Below are positions 8,000 to 16,072 of a stretch of DNA of 64,000 nucleotides, in pieces. Below the pieces are notes generated by a model that saw nothing but the letters and a program-made list of their open reading frames with translations, was not told the DNA's origin and did not search any database. The position numbers were made by a program, and so were the translations under genes. Every line of letters starts with the position of its first letter. Positions within the stretch are counted from its first letter, which is position 1. The stretch comes from Pollutibacter soli (GTDB taxonomy: Bacteria > Bacteroidota > Bacteroidia > Chitinophagales > Chitinophagaceae): positions 62,001-126,000 of the forward strand of contig JARJHS010000008.1 of assembly GCA_029269725.1 (NCBI GenBank), written 5' to 3'.

Positions 8000-8902
8000 C
8001 TAGTTTCTCCTTCTGCCGTATAACACTTTCAGCGTTCGGCTGGTCATTGCGGGAACCACGGAAACATGTGTTTCTCCTTCGAATACAAAAGTGGTCAGAG
8101 CAAGATTTAAGTATTTTCTGCTTGCCAGCGAATCTGCAAAATCCTTCATCGACGAATTCATCATCTGTCCTTCTCTACTGCCAACCGACATAAAGACCTG
8201 GGCGGGTAATGATGTCCGTCCCTCTGAAAATCTTTTCTCAACCGTAAACATTTCTCTGCTGTTCCACCAGAACGAAGGGCTGTTGATTCCGAATTTATTA
8301 AAAGTGTCTGTTCCGTTTAGCAGGCAGTATCCGGCAAACAGTCCGCCGAATGAGTGACCCGAAATACCTCTGTCCCTGTTGGTTTTGTACGTTTTTTCTA
8401 TAAAGGGAATAATTTCTGTCTTTATAATGTCTAAAAATGCAGGAGCTCCACCCGACACAAGACTTGAAGTAACTCCGAAACTTCTGGCAATCGCATTTTT
8501 TTCAAACGAAGTATCTCTTGTCGGGGTGTAATCCCGTGTTCTGTTGATGAACCACGGTGCAAGTGAGCGTTCCCATTCATACTCAATCGCAACAATGATC
8601 ACATCCTGGATTTCGTTTGACAAGTCCAATAAAAATCTGGTTGAATGCGCGATAGGAAAACCTGCGCCACCGTCAAGCATATACAACACAGGGTAATGGG
8701 TTGTGTCGTTGGCAGAGTAATATTTAGGTAGGGAAACATACAAATGATAATTCACACCATTGACTTTCGATTTTATATCATGCTCAGCTTTCGCATTAAT
8801 GACAGGACCAGCCCCGGATTGTGCATTAGTCATCATCATTGAAAAAAGATTGATAAAAACAAATGCTGAAATTATTTTTAAAACAATTTTGCAGAGAGCC
8901 AT
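8000..8902 (-). CDS. Alpha/beta hydrolase of the putative esterase (IroE/Fes-like) family
   Basis: 300 residues with a signal peptide (1-27, ending TNAQ). Esterase fold with YPVLYMLDGGAGF (71-83), the RTRDYTPTRD motif (121-130) characteristic of this family, and nucleophile S184 in GISGHSFGGLFAG. The acid is probably a downstream Asp/Glu and the catalytic His lies in GETHVSVVP near the C-terminus. Family members hydrolyse ester bonds, including trilactone siderophores, but no siderophore locus is nearby. Periplasmic or extracellular. Single gene between intergenic gaps. Confidence 0.85.
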   Translation of the reverse strand: MALCKIVLKIISAFVFINLFSMMMTNAQSGAGPVINAKAEHDIKSKVNGVNYHLYVSLPKYYSANDTTHYPVLYMLDGGAGFPIAHSTRFLLDLSNEIQDVIIVAIEYEWERSLAPWFINRTRDYTPTRDTSFEKNAIARSFGVTSSLVSGGAPAFLDIIKTEIIPFIEKTYKTNRDRGISGHSFGGLFAGYCLLNGTDTFNKFGINSPSFWWNSREMFTVEKRFSEGRTSLPAQVFMSVGSREGQMMNSSMKDFADSLASRKYLNLALTTFVFEGETHVSVVPAMTSRTLKVLYGRRRN

Positions 8903-8975
8903 GGTGAAGAATATTTGTTGAATTCGTGCCTGATCAGATATCGAATAAAAATATTGAATTCAATGTCGGCAATAA

Positions 8976-10865
8976 CTATTCCAGTTCACTCAACTCCAGC
9001 CATCTCATTTCATTCGTATCAATCAGATCATTCAGCTCATTGATCCGGACAGAAATTTTGTTCAACTCTGTATAATCCAGGATTCCTGAGTTGAGTTTTT
9101 CTGTGAGCTGAGTTTTTTCATCCTGCATTTTCTTCAGCTCTTTTTCAAGTTTTTCAAATTCGATTTTCTCTTTGAAGGACATTTTCTTTTTTGCTGCTGG
9201 TGCATTCAGAGTTGCTTTCGCAGTTGCAGCCGCTTGCTTAAACTCCGTTTCTGTTTCTGTTTTCTGTTTCTGTTTTTTATCTTCTGCGATGCGGAATTCT
9301 GCATAGTTACCTGGAAAATCTGAAATCTCACCGTCGCCTTCAAAAACGAAAAGGTGATCTACGAGTCGATCCATAAAATAACGGTCATGACTTACAATCA
9401 GGATAGAACCCGGATAGTCTGCCAGAAAATTTTCAAGGACAGTCAACGTCGGCAGATCAAGGTCATTCGTAGGTTCATCAAGAATAAGAAAGTTAGGATT
9501 TTTAAAAAGTACAGAAAGTAATTGTAGTCTTTTTTTCTCGCCTCCGCTAAGTCTGCTGATATACGTGTACTGTTGTTCAGGAGTAAAGAGAAACAATTCA
9601 AGAAACTGAGATGCGCTCAACGAACCGCCTTTTGCAAGAGGAAAATGCTCTGCGATATTTTTGACGTATTCGATGACGCGCATGTCTTCTTTGATCTCAA
9701 GTCCCGCCTGTGAAAAATTTCCGAATACCACCGTATCTCCGATATTGATTTTACCGCTATCGGGTTCGTCGATTTCCTGGATGATATTGATAAAAGTCGA
9801 CTTACCTGCACCGTTTTTGCCAATCACACCAACACGTTCACCGTTTTTAAATGTGTAATCGAATCCTTTGAGAATAACTTTTTCTCCAAATCTCTTATAC
9901 ACTTTTTTCATCTCCACTACCTTGCCTCCTAACCGGGTCATTTTCACCTGCAACTCTACTTGACGATCTTCGATTTTTTGTTTTGCTTTTGCTTCTACCT
10001 GGTAGAAATTATCCTGACGGCTTTTTGATTTTGTTGTACGTGCACGTGGCTGCTTGCGCATCCATTCAAGTTCTTTGCGATAGGTATTCCTGGCCTTGTC
10101 GATGCTCGCCGTATCCGATTCGATTCTTGCTGCCTTCTTCTCCAGGTAATCGCCATAATCACCAGAGTAAACAAAGAGCTGGTTATTGTCCAGTTCCCAG
10201 ATTTCTTCGCACACATTATCGAGAAAATAACGATCGTGACTTACTAAGAATAATGTCAGGTTTTGTTTACTGAGATAATTTTCCAGCCATTCTACCATCT
10301 CCACATCGAGGTGGTTGGTAGGTTCATCCATGATCAGCAAAACATGTTTGTGTTCAAATCCAATGTCAATCAAGGTACGTGCAAGTGCAACTCTTTTGCG
10401 CTGTCCACCACTGAGTGTTTTTACCTTCTGATCAAGGTTCCGTACCTGGAGTTTCCCCAGTATCTGGTGCACTTTTGATTCAAAATCCCAGGCGCCCAGT
10501 TCGTCCATTGTACTTATTGCTTCACCCAACAATTCGTCATCGCCTTTTTCTACTATTGATTCATATTTCCTGATAGCGTTGATAACGGGATGATCATGAA
10601 AAAAAATATTGTCGAGAATTGTCGCTTCTTCTTCAAAAACAGGATCCTGTTCAAAAAAAGCAATATCGACATCTTTATGTACCCACACTTTGCCGCTGTC
10701 AGCATGTTCTTTTCCCGCAAGAATTTTCATCAGGGTTGATTTACCCTGGCCATTCCTTGCGACTAACGCGATTTTGTCCCCTTCTTCAATGTGGAATGTG
10801 ATATTGGTGAATAGAGGTTTAATTCCATATGATTTACCAAGATTTTCGACGGATAGATAATGCAT
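8976..10865 (-). CDS. ABC-F family ATPase (Uup-type)
   Basis: 629 residues from ATG 10865 (MHYLSVENLGKSYG); upstream in-frame codons are repeat-derived and not family-like. Two ABC domains: Walker A ARNGQGKST and GKNGAGKST, signature LSGGQRKRVALA and LSGGEKKRLQLL, Walker B LLIMDEPTNHLD and FLILDEPTNDLD. An interdomain linker separates them. A charged C-terminal extension predicted to form a coiled coil (~545-629) resembles the Uup C-terminal domain. There are no membrane segments, so it is a soluble ribosome-associated ABC-F protein, not a transporter. A TATCTTTG -7 element lies only 4 nt before the start codon. Confidence 0.93.
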   Translation of the reverse strand: MHYLSVENLGKSYGIKPLFTNITFHIEEGDKIALVARNGQGKSTLMKILAGKEHADSGKVWVHKDVDIAFFEQDPVFEEEATILDNIFFHDHPVINAIRKYESIVEKGDDELLGEAISTMDELGAWDFESKVHQILGKLQVRNLDQKVKTLSGGQRKRVALARTLIDIGFEHKHVLLIMDEPTNHLDVEMVEWLENYLSKQNLTLFLVSHDRYFLDNVCEEIWELDNNQLFVYSGDYGDYLEKKAARIESDTASIDKARNTYRKELEWMRKQPRARTTKSKSRQDNFYQVEAKAKQKIEDRQVELQVKMTRLGGKVVEMKKVYKRFGEKVILKGFDYTFKNGERVGVIGKNGAGKSTFINIIQEIDEPDSGKINIGDTVVFGNFSQAGLEIKEDMRVIEYVKNIAEHFPLAKGGSLSASQFLELFLFTPEQQYTYISRLSGGEKKRLQLLSVLFKNPNFLILDEPTNDLDLPTLTVLENFLADYPGSILIVSHDRYFMDRLVDHLFVFEGDGEISDFPGNYAEFRIAEDKKQKQKTETETEFKQAAATAKATLNAPAAKKKMSFKEKIEFEKLEKELKKMQDEKTQLTEKLNSGILDYTELNKISVRINELNDLIDTNEMRWLELSELE

Positions 10866-10869
10866 GGCG

Positions 10870-10877
10870 CAAAGATA
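10870..10877 (-). promoter_or_regulatory. TATCTTTG -7 element next to a start codon
   Basis: CAAAGATA on the plus strand, TATCTTTG on the coding strand, matching the Bacteroidota -7 consensus TAnnTTTG. It ends 4 nt before the ABC-F ATG, which implies a leaderless or near-leaderless transcript. No clear -33 TTTG is present. Confidence 0.45.
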
Positions 10878-10901
10878 GTAAGTAGTAAGTAGCGAGTAGT
10901 A
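10875..10901. repeat. AGTAGTAAGTAG short-period repeat
   Basis: AGTAAGTAGTAAGTAGCGAG, degenerate 7-8-nt period, immediately upstream of the ABC-F gene. The reverse complement (CTACTTACTACT) recurs at 11090-11128, 53669-53695 and 62231-62258. Confidence 0.6.
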
Positions 10902-11089
10902 CCAGGCGTCTGAATAATAGCTGATATCATGTATTGTGGTGAGTATAGAAAAGATTACAGCCCGGAAGTCCAAATTGAAAATGATAACCGCTCAATCTAT
11001 AAATTATAATTGATTACCAGGAGGTATAAATAGCTGTAAAATGGTAGTTAATACAAATGCAATTCAACAATAGCAACCGCCGGCTGTTC

Positions 11090-11128
11090 ACTACTTACTT
11101 CTTACTACCTACTACTCACTAATTACTC
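11090..11128. repeat. CTACTTACT short-period repeat spanning a stop codon
   Basis: CTACTTACTTCTTACTACCT followed by ACTACTCACTAATTACTC, degenerate 7-nt period. The TAG stop of the DnaJ-like gene (11119-11121) lies within it. Confidence 0.6.
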
Positions 11129-11769
11129 ATCTTAAATATCAGGTAACAAATCACCACGGTCACCATCAAAACAATCGGAACTCTCCACTTCTGCCAGAAT
11201 TCCTGTTGTGATCTCACTGCGATAAATTTTTCGATTGATGAATAAGCATCTGATTTTTCGGGAACGAGTAGTTGAAGAAATGGTGCAAGTCTAATGGCCT
11301 GGCTCAGATTATAGTGTTTGCCGCTGTCGAGAGAGAGCCTGACAATTTCTGAAGAAAGATTTTGGTCGTTGAAATTTTTTAATATTTCGATGTTTTCAGA
11401 AGAAAAAAGTTTCAGCTGGTATTCCACCAATCCGTCACGATCCATACGATAAGGGTTCAGTTGCGATGCATAACGGTTAAGCCTGACCGCTTCCTGGAGA
11501 ATGCTTTCAGCAGTCAATGGTTCTGAACCACCCAGTTGTCGCCCCATACTTTGTTCGTACCAGCGTTTTTGCAGGTAAATCTCCTTTTTATCCGGATCCA
11601 TTAATGTATCATAGGCTTCATGAATCTCCATAAACCTTGCCATCGACGGCTCATTATCCTCATGTTTATCGGGATGATAAAGCATGGCCAGCTGCCGGAA
11701 GGATTTTTTGATTTCTCCCGGTCCGGCATTGGGGGGTACACCAAGAATTTTGTAATAGTCTTTCAGCAT
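11119..11769 (-). CDS. J-domain protein with C-terminal membrane anchor
   Basis: 216 residues. A J-domain occupies 3-70 with the invariant HPD at 32-34 (LYHPDK) and helix I/III features (YYKILGV, YDTLMDPDKK). The remainder lacks the Gly/Phe and zinc-finger regions of DnaJ. One hydrophobic segment near the C-terminus (~194-212, VPIVLMVTVVICYLIF) makes it a tail-anchored inner-membrane J-protein, expected to recruit DnaK to a membrane site. The final codons are Ser-Asn-stop inside a CTACTTACT-type repeat. Confidence 0.85.
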   Translation of the reverse strand: MLKDYYKILGVPPNAGPGEIKKSFRQLAMLYHPDKHEDNEPSMARFMEIHEAYDTLMDPDKKEIYLQKRWYEQSMGRQLGGSEPLTAESILQEAVRLNRYASQLNPYRMDRDGLVEYQLKLFSSENIEILKNFNDQNLSSEIVRLSLDSGKHYNLSQAIRLAPFLQLLVPEKSDAYSSIEKFIAVRSQQEFWQKWRVPIVLMVTVVICYLIFKMSN

Positions 11770-11787
11770 CGCCAGAAACCTGCGAAT

Positions 11788-11827
11788 TTACGTTAAACGT
11801 ATAACGTAGAACGCATAACGTAAAACG
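11788..11827. repeat. ACGTWNA heptad repeat, copy a
   Basis: Five to six units of a 7-bp period (ACGTTAA ACGTATA, then ACGTAGA ACGCATA ACGTAAA) between two minus-strand genes. Same family as at 14540, 27447, 46292, 56464, 57254 and 57391. Confidence 0.75.
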
Positions 11828-11835
11828 ATGCCTGC

Positions 11836-12375
11836 TCACTTTCTCTGCGCCATCATCGGCTTATGCATATCATAATACATCACCATGACGTCAAATTTAC
11901 CTGCACCATTCTCGTGGGCAACGGTATGTACCGGTAGAAAAATGGCATTTCCGCTTTTATAATTAATCTGAAATGAGTACCAGGCCATCAGCCATTCGCC
12001 TGGCATCACAGAGTTGCTTCTTTTTACATTCACAGCAAGGAAAGTGGGGTTCACCATTTTAATTGAATCAATCAGTTTCCACCTCCCTCCATAATAAGTT
12101 TGAACAGCCGCTTTGCCAACAAGACTGTCTCCCGGTGCCGGATAATAAAATTTGATGTCGTCTGCCATTGCACTTGTGAACTGGTCCATATTTCCAACTG
12201 CAAAAGCTTTGATCGATTCTTCCAGCATTTTTGATTTTGAAGAATCTAATACATCCACCGGACCGTCACTTTCAGGCCGGGCAACAACCTCGTTGGTTTT
12301 TTCAGGCGTGCTTGTATTACAGCCTGCCATAATGATGAGCAAAAAAAACAGGGGCAAAACAATCTTCTTTTTCAT
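11836..12375 (-). CDS. Lipoprotein with NTF2-like (SnoaL/DUF4440-like) domain
   Basis: 179 residues from ATG 12375 (MKKKIVLPLFFLLIIMAGC), a clear type II signal with lipobox MAGC; upstream in-frame residues are not signal-like. The mature part has a SnoaL-like pattern: an initial helix (ESIKAFAVGNMDQFTSAMAD), DDIKFYYPAPGD, a G-K-A-A-V-Q-T-Y-Y-G-G-R-W stretch, then beta strands. NTF2-like domains bind small ligands or stabilise complexes. No catalytic assignment is possible. Tethered to a membrane; monocistronic. Confidence 0.7.
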   Translation of the reverse strand: MKKKIVLPLFFLLIIMAGCNTSTPEKTNEVVARPESDGPVDVLDSSKSKMLEESIKAFAVGNMDQFTSAMADDIKFYYPAPGDSLVGKAAVQTYYGGRWKLIDSIKMVNPTFLAVNVKRSNSVMPGEWLMAWYSFQINYKSGNAIFLPVHTVAHENGAGKFDVMVMYYDMHKPMMAQRK

Positions 12376-12598
12376 TTTGAATGCATTTTTAGAAGTGAAA
12401 GAATAGTGCGCATTCGTCAAAGGGCAGGATGGGAGCGGAGGTGTATAGGCGAAGTACCTGTTAAAGGTAAAATTTTCCTGTGGTAGCCTGATAATCTTTT
12501 ATTTCCACATTGTGCATTTGTTGTAATATCGCGGCAAAATTTTTCGTTATTAGCCCGGTGAATTTCAAAACCTGACCTTTTTGAATATCCAATACACT

Positions 12599-13504
12599 AT
12601 GAATCAAAGCAAAGCACTCAGAGCGCTGGTATGTTCCGTACTCCTGGTCTCCGCAACTTCTATGATTATTTCCGGTTGTACGCGGACGAGAGCGGGTATC
12701 AACACAGAAAATGCAGAATCTGCAGTGGATAAAGATTCCATTGCAACAAATCCGGCAAAGGAACTGCCTGCTGCCCCGGCACCGGAATCGCTGAAAATTG
12801 CCAACGCAAAAGCCATCCTGGAAAGAAGACAAATTCCTATTCTTTGCTATCACCAGATCCGCGACTGGAAAGCAACTGACAGTAAAACTGCCAAACCTTA
12901 TATTGTTCCGGTTGACGCTTTCAAAGCGCAGATGAAAGCCCTTGCTGATAGCGGCTATACCACCATTTTACCCGACCAGCTATTCTCTTACCTGGCTACG
13001 GGAACAGAAATTCCTGAAAAATCAGTTATGCTCACTTTTGATGATGGTGATGCCGACCAGGTGACTACTGGTCTTCCGGAATTAAACAAATACGGATTCA
13101 AAGCTGTGTATTTTATAATGACCGTTTCAATGGGGAGGTCGATTTACATGACCAAAGAACAGATCAGGGCTTTGTCTGATGCCGGACATGTGATAGGTTC
13201 GCATACCTGGGATCATAAAAACGTAAAGAAATTCGAAGATGCTGATTGGGCAACGCAGATAGAAAAGCCTTCGAAGCAGCTGGAAGAAATTACCGGCAAG
13301 CCCGTAAAATATTTCGCCTATCCTTTCGGGTTATGGAAACCTGAAGTAATTGCTCCGCTGAAGGAAAGAGGCATGGTGGCTGCTTTCCAGCTTTCCACTG
13401 CCCGTGATGAAAATGATCCGCTGCACACGATCCGCAGAATTATTGTACCGGGTACATGGAGCGGGGAAGCGTTGATTAAGAATATGAAGAGCTCTTTCAA
13501 ATAG
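12599..13504 (+). CDS. Polysaccharide deacetylase lipoprotein (CE4, NodB homology)
   Basis: 301 residues from ATG 12599, preferred over an upstream in-frame TTG. Lipobox near IISGC (C27). The NodB domain contains LCYHQIRDW, motif 1 MLTFDDGD (catalytic base and metal Asp), motif 2 GSHTWDHKN (metal histidines SHxxxH) and AYPFGLWKP. CE4 enzymes remove acetyl groups from N-acetylglucosamine polymers such as peptidoglycan or exopolysaccharide. It is lipid-anchored, so it acts in the periplasm or at the surface. The gene is followed directly by a GGCAGGAG repeat. Confidence 0.9.
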   Translation: MNQSKALRALVCSVLLVSATSMIISGCTRTRAGINTENAESAVDKDSIATNPAKELPAAPAPESLKIANAKAILERRQIPILCYHQIRDWKATDSKTAKPYIVPVDAFKAQMKALADSGYTTILPDQLFSYLATGTEIPEKSVMLTFDDGDADQVTTGLPELNKYGFKAVYFIMTVSMGRSIYMTKEQIRALSDAGHVIGSHTWDHKNVKKFEDADWATQIEKPSKQLEEITGKPVKYFAYPFGLWKPEVIAPLKERGMVAAFQLSTARDENDPLHTIRRIIVPGTWSGEALIKNMKSSFK

Positions 13505-13534
13505 ATGGGAGGCAGGAGTAGGGAGGCAGGAGAG
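13502..13534. repeat. GGCAGGAG repeat at a gene 3' end
   Basis: TAGATGGGAGGCAGGAGTAG then GGAGGCAGGAG, starting at the deacetylase stop codon. Near-identical text follows the MFS gene at 23402 (GTAGGCAGGAGTAGGGAGGC). Confidence 0.65.
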
Positions 13535-13664
13535 TTAGAGTAAAGGATGCAGCGATAAGCTTTCGGGCTTGTAAGCTTTTTTGTTTTCGGATGCTTGTTA
13601 ATTTACGCTCGGCTTTAAATCTCCTGACTGCAATCTCCTGCCTTCTGCCTCGACGACCTCTTTG

Positions 13665-14516
13665 TTACGCGAGATATTTTTTAAAAAAATCCAATGTCCT
13701 TTGCCATGCCAGCTTCGCAGCAACCTCATTATAGCGTGATGGCGCAGTATCATTATGAAATGCATGTTGCGCGCCTTCATACATATATAATTCATAAGTT
13801 TTACCGCCAGACTTTAACGCAGCCTCATAACCGGCAATTCCAGCATTCACACGTTCATCAAGAGATCCATAATGTAATTGTACCGCAGCCTTGATTTTAG
13901 GAACATCAGCAGCGTCAGGTTGCCTGCCATAAAATGCAACTGCCGCCTTAAGATCCGGCACGTTCACAGCAAGACTGTTTGCCATCGCTCCGCCCCAGCA
14001 AAAACCAACGCATCCGAAATTGCCGTTGCAGTCTTTTCGTGTTTTCAGATAAGGGAAAACGTTAATGAAATTCTGTAAACTGTTTTCCTGTTTGAGTTCC
14101 TGGAATTTTGTTCTGGCTTCATCTTCGTTGGCAGGAGTACCACCCAACGGAGCGAGCGCATTTGGAGCGATGGCGAGAAAACCCGCGTTGGCAACCCTTC
14201 TTGCAACATCTTCTATGTGTGCATTCAATCCGCGGTTCTCATGAATCACCACAACAGCCGCATATTTTTTTTCAGCTTTGGGCCTTGCTATATAGGCCTT
14301 CATCTCTGCAGGAACACCGGGATAAGTAATATATTCTGTGAACAGTTCCTGTGAAGATGTAACAGCTGCATGTGCCTGGTTCACTTCTATCATCGGAAGT
14401 ATCGCCATTGCACCTGCAAGACTCCCTGTTATTTTTGTAAGCCTCCTTAAAAACTCTTCGCGGGTTAACGGCACATGAGTGTATTCGTCGTAAAGATTGA
14501 TGATGTTCTGATCCAT
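13665..14516 (-). CDS. Dienelactone hydrolase family protein
   Basis: 283 residues. A short cytoplasmic-like N-terminus is followed by RRLTKITGSLAGAMAILP (25-42), a Tat-like or uncleaved export segment. The DLH domain shows VVIHENRGLN, nucleophile Cys in GCVGFCWGGAMAN, Asp in LHYGSLDERV and His in EGAQHAFHND, a complete Cys-Asp-His triad. Family members hydrolyse lactones or esters; the natural substrate is unknown. Start ATG 14516. A heptad ACGT repeat separates it from the next upstream gene. Confidence 0.88.
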   Translation of the reverse strand: MDQNIINLYDEYTHVPLTREEFLRRLTKITGSLAGAMAILPMIEVNQAHAAVTSSQELFTEYITYPGVPAEMKAYIARPKAEKKYAAVVVIHENRGLNAHIEDVARRVANAGFLAIAPNALAPLGGTPANEDEARTKFQELKQENSLQNFINVFPYLKTRKDCNGNFGCVGFCWGGAMANSLAVNVPDLKAAVAFYGRQPDAADVPKIKAAVQLHYGSLDERVNAGIAGYEAALKSGGKTYELYMYEGAQHAFHNDTAPSRYNEVAAKLAWQRTLDFFKKYLA

Positions 14517-14539
14517 ATTAGAAGTTTAATTAATACAGT

Positions 14540-14583
14540 AAAACGTAAAACGTAGAACGTTCAACGTTATACGTTCAACGTAG
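14540..14583. repeat. AACGTWN heptad repeat, copy b, overlapping a CDS end
   Basis: AAACGTAAAACGTAGAACGT then TCAACGTTATACGTTCAACG: six 7-bp units. The minus-strand gene ending at 14567 takes its last codons (Leu-Asn-Val-stop) from it. Confidence 0.8.
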
Positions 14584-15622
14584 TTCCGGGAATTTCCTCA
14601 ATGAGCCCATCACCATAGCAGGTTGCCGGCGTTTGAAATCCTGGCTTAAAATTTCCGTTTAAAATCTTTTTTGTGATGATCAATGTACCATGGGCAGTAA
14701 GCAAATAGGACTCTGCAGCTTCCATCCGTATAGTTACCTTTTCTCCTTTCGGATTTTTTACCTGTGCCCATACGAATGACTTTCCATTTCTCAGCATTTC
14801 ATCATCAGGGCCGGGTGCACGTTTACTTATTTTTCTCCGGATGATATTTCGCACAAATTCAGTGCGCAATAGCCAGTTGAAAAACTGCTGGTATTTCATG
14901 GCATTGATCATTGACCTGGGGGCCGCGGCATAGGTTTCAATATTTGGAATTCCGGTTGAATACCATGCGGTGAAAACATCACCCCAGGAAATATTCATCA
15001 CCTTGATTTTTTTAACACCAAAATCAACTTCCATCGTTGTCGAACCAAAGGGAATGGAAACAATCCGGCCATTCTCTCTCTTTGATGCTCCTTCGCCTAA
15101 TTTTCCTGCCATCGTCAATGCTGTGCCATGGGATATCATACTTCCCAGGTTAGCGAAAGCAAGTTTTAATTCATTTGCATCTGGTAGTAGTTTTTTTGCT
15201 TTCAATGCGAGGCAGTCGGTAGGAATTACGTCAAAGCCCGCCCCAGGAAGAAGCATCACTTGTTTTTCCCGTGCCGCCTCGTGATAGCCATGAACGATTT
15301 CAAAACATTTGATATCTCCATTAATATCGATATAATGCTTCCCTAGTTTCAGACAGGCTTTTATCACAGGACGACAGGTATGAATGAACGGTCCGGCCGC
15401 AAGAAGCACCATGGGTACTTCAGCCAATGCAGCTTCAATGGAAGGTTTATCCTCCAAAGAAAAACAGAGATACCTGAATCCGGTTTGGGCCGAAAGTTCC
15501 TTTAAAGCCTGTTCATTTCTTCCGGCCAGGATCGGTGACAATTGATAATCAGAAGCCAGTCTTGCGATCAATTTTCCTGTATACCCGTTAGCTCCGTAAA
15601 GGAGAAATTCGTTACTGGCCAT
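14567..15622 (-). CDS. Saccharopine dehydrogenase-like NADP-binding protein (trans-acting enoyl reductase type)
   Basis: 351 residues. Rossmann start EFLLYGANGYTGKLIARLA (5-23) with the GxxGxxG dinucleotide signature, then LAAGPFIHTCRPVIKACL and YIDINGDIKCFE. This matches the Sacchrp_dh_NADP domain of eukaryote/mycobacterial-type membrane-associated oxidoreductases rather than lysine-pathway saccharopine dehydrogenase. Substrate unknown, possibly a lipid or ketide. The C-terminal GTTLNV is encoded by a heptad repeat, so the ancestral stop may have been displaced. Divergent from the small gene at 15709, with 86 bp between. Confidence 0.8.
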   Translation of the reverse strand: MASNEFLLYGANGYTGKLIARLASDYQLSPILAGRNEQALKELSAQTGFRYLCFSLEDKPSIEAALAEVPMVLLAAGPFIHTCRPVIKACLKLGKHYIDINGDIKCFEIVHGYHEAAREKQVMLLPGAGFDVIPTDCLALKAKKLLPDANELKLAFANLGSMISHGTALTMAGKLGEGASKRENGRIVSIPFGSTTMEVDFGVKKIKVMNISWGDVFTAWYSTGIPNIETYAAAPRSMINAMKYQQFFNWLLRTEFVRNIIRRKISKRAPGPDDEMLRNGKSFVWAQVKNPKGEKVTIRMEAAESYLLTAHGTLIITKKILNGNFKPGFQTPATCYGDGLIEEIPGTTLNV

Positions 15623-15708
15623 AGACTTAGATATTAGTAAGATATTTAATGTAGGCCATGCGCGGGGAAAACGGCCTGAAATCCTTACCTTTATTCAAAT
15701 TTAATGTT

Positions 15709-15972
15709 ATGACAAGTGAACAGATCGAGAAATTTTTGGAACCCAAACATCTTGACAAACATCCGGTGAAAATCAGTTTCAAGACGAGAAACTCGCTGAG
15801 CGGAATTTTTATCCATACCAATGACTATAATGATCTGAAGTCGAAGAATTTCTGGCGCGTGGTAAGTGAATCAAATATCAAGCAGTGGGAAAAGACTAAA
15901 GACTTCAATCTGGCGCGCATCTTCAATGGTGCGGAATTCACACGCCTTACAGAGCAATCAAGCAATAATTAA
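15709..15972 (+). CDS. Small conserved-looking hypothetical protein
   Basis: 87 residues from ATG 15709 (MTSEQIEKFLEPKHLDKHPV); further upstream in-frame Met is within the promoter region. Soluble, basic, no signal peptide. The middle (KISFKTRNSLSGIFIHTNDY, FWRVVSESNIKQW, ARIFNGAEFTRL) reads as a small beta-barrel such as an SH3- or Sm-like fold, but this is inference. It is followed by a strong terminator at 15981-16008. Confidence 0.7.
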   Translation: MTSEQIEKFLEPKHLDKHPVKISFKTRNSLSGIFIHTNDYNDLKSKNFWRVVSESNIKQWEKTKDFNLARIFNGAEFTRLTEQSSNN

Positions 15973-15980
15973 GCAATATA

Positions 15981-16008
15981 AAAAACCCCGGTCATACGGG
16001 GCTTTTTT
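15981..16008. terminator. Bidirectional rho-independent terminator
   Basis: AAAAACCCCG-gtcata-CGGGGCTTTTTT: 5-bp GC stem extended by A/T pairs, T-run at 16003-16008. It lies between the convergent small gene (ends 15972) and gcvP (ends 16073), with an A-run for the opposite direction. Confidence 0.8.
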
Positions 16009-16072
16009 ATGAGTTGAAAGTATAAAGTTGAGAGTTGAAAGTCTGGAACAGCCAGACTTTCAACTTTTAACA

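Noticed and set aside
11788-11827. Heptad ACGT repeats as sigma-factor promoters or palindromic operators
   Set aside because: They lie mostly at gene 3' ends rather than starts, and the period-7 pattern has no -33/-7 structure.
12461-12853. Minus-strand 130-codon frame
   Set aside because: Antisense to the deacetylase start and its promoter region, Cys/Arg-rich shadow composition.
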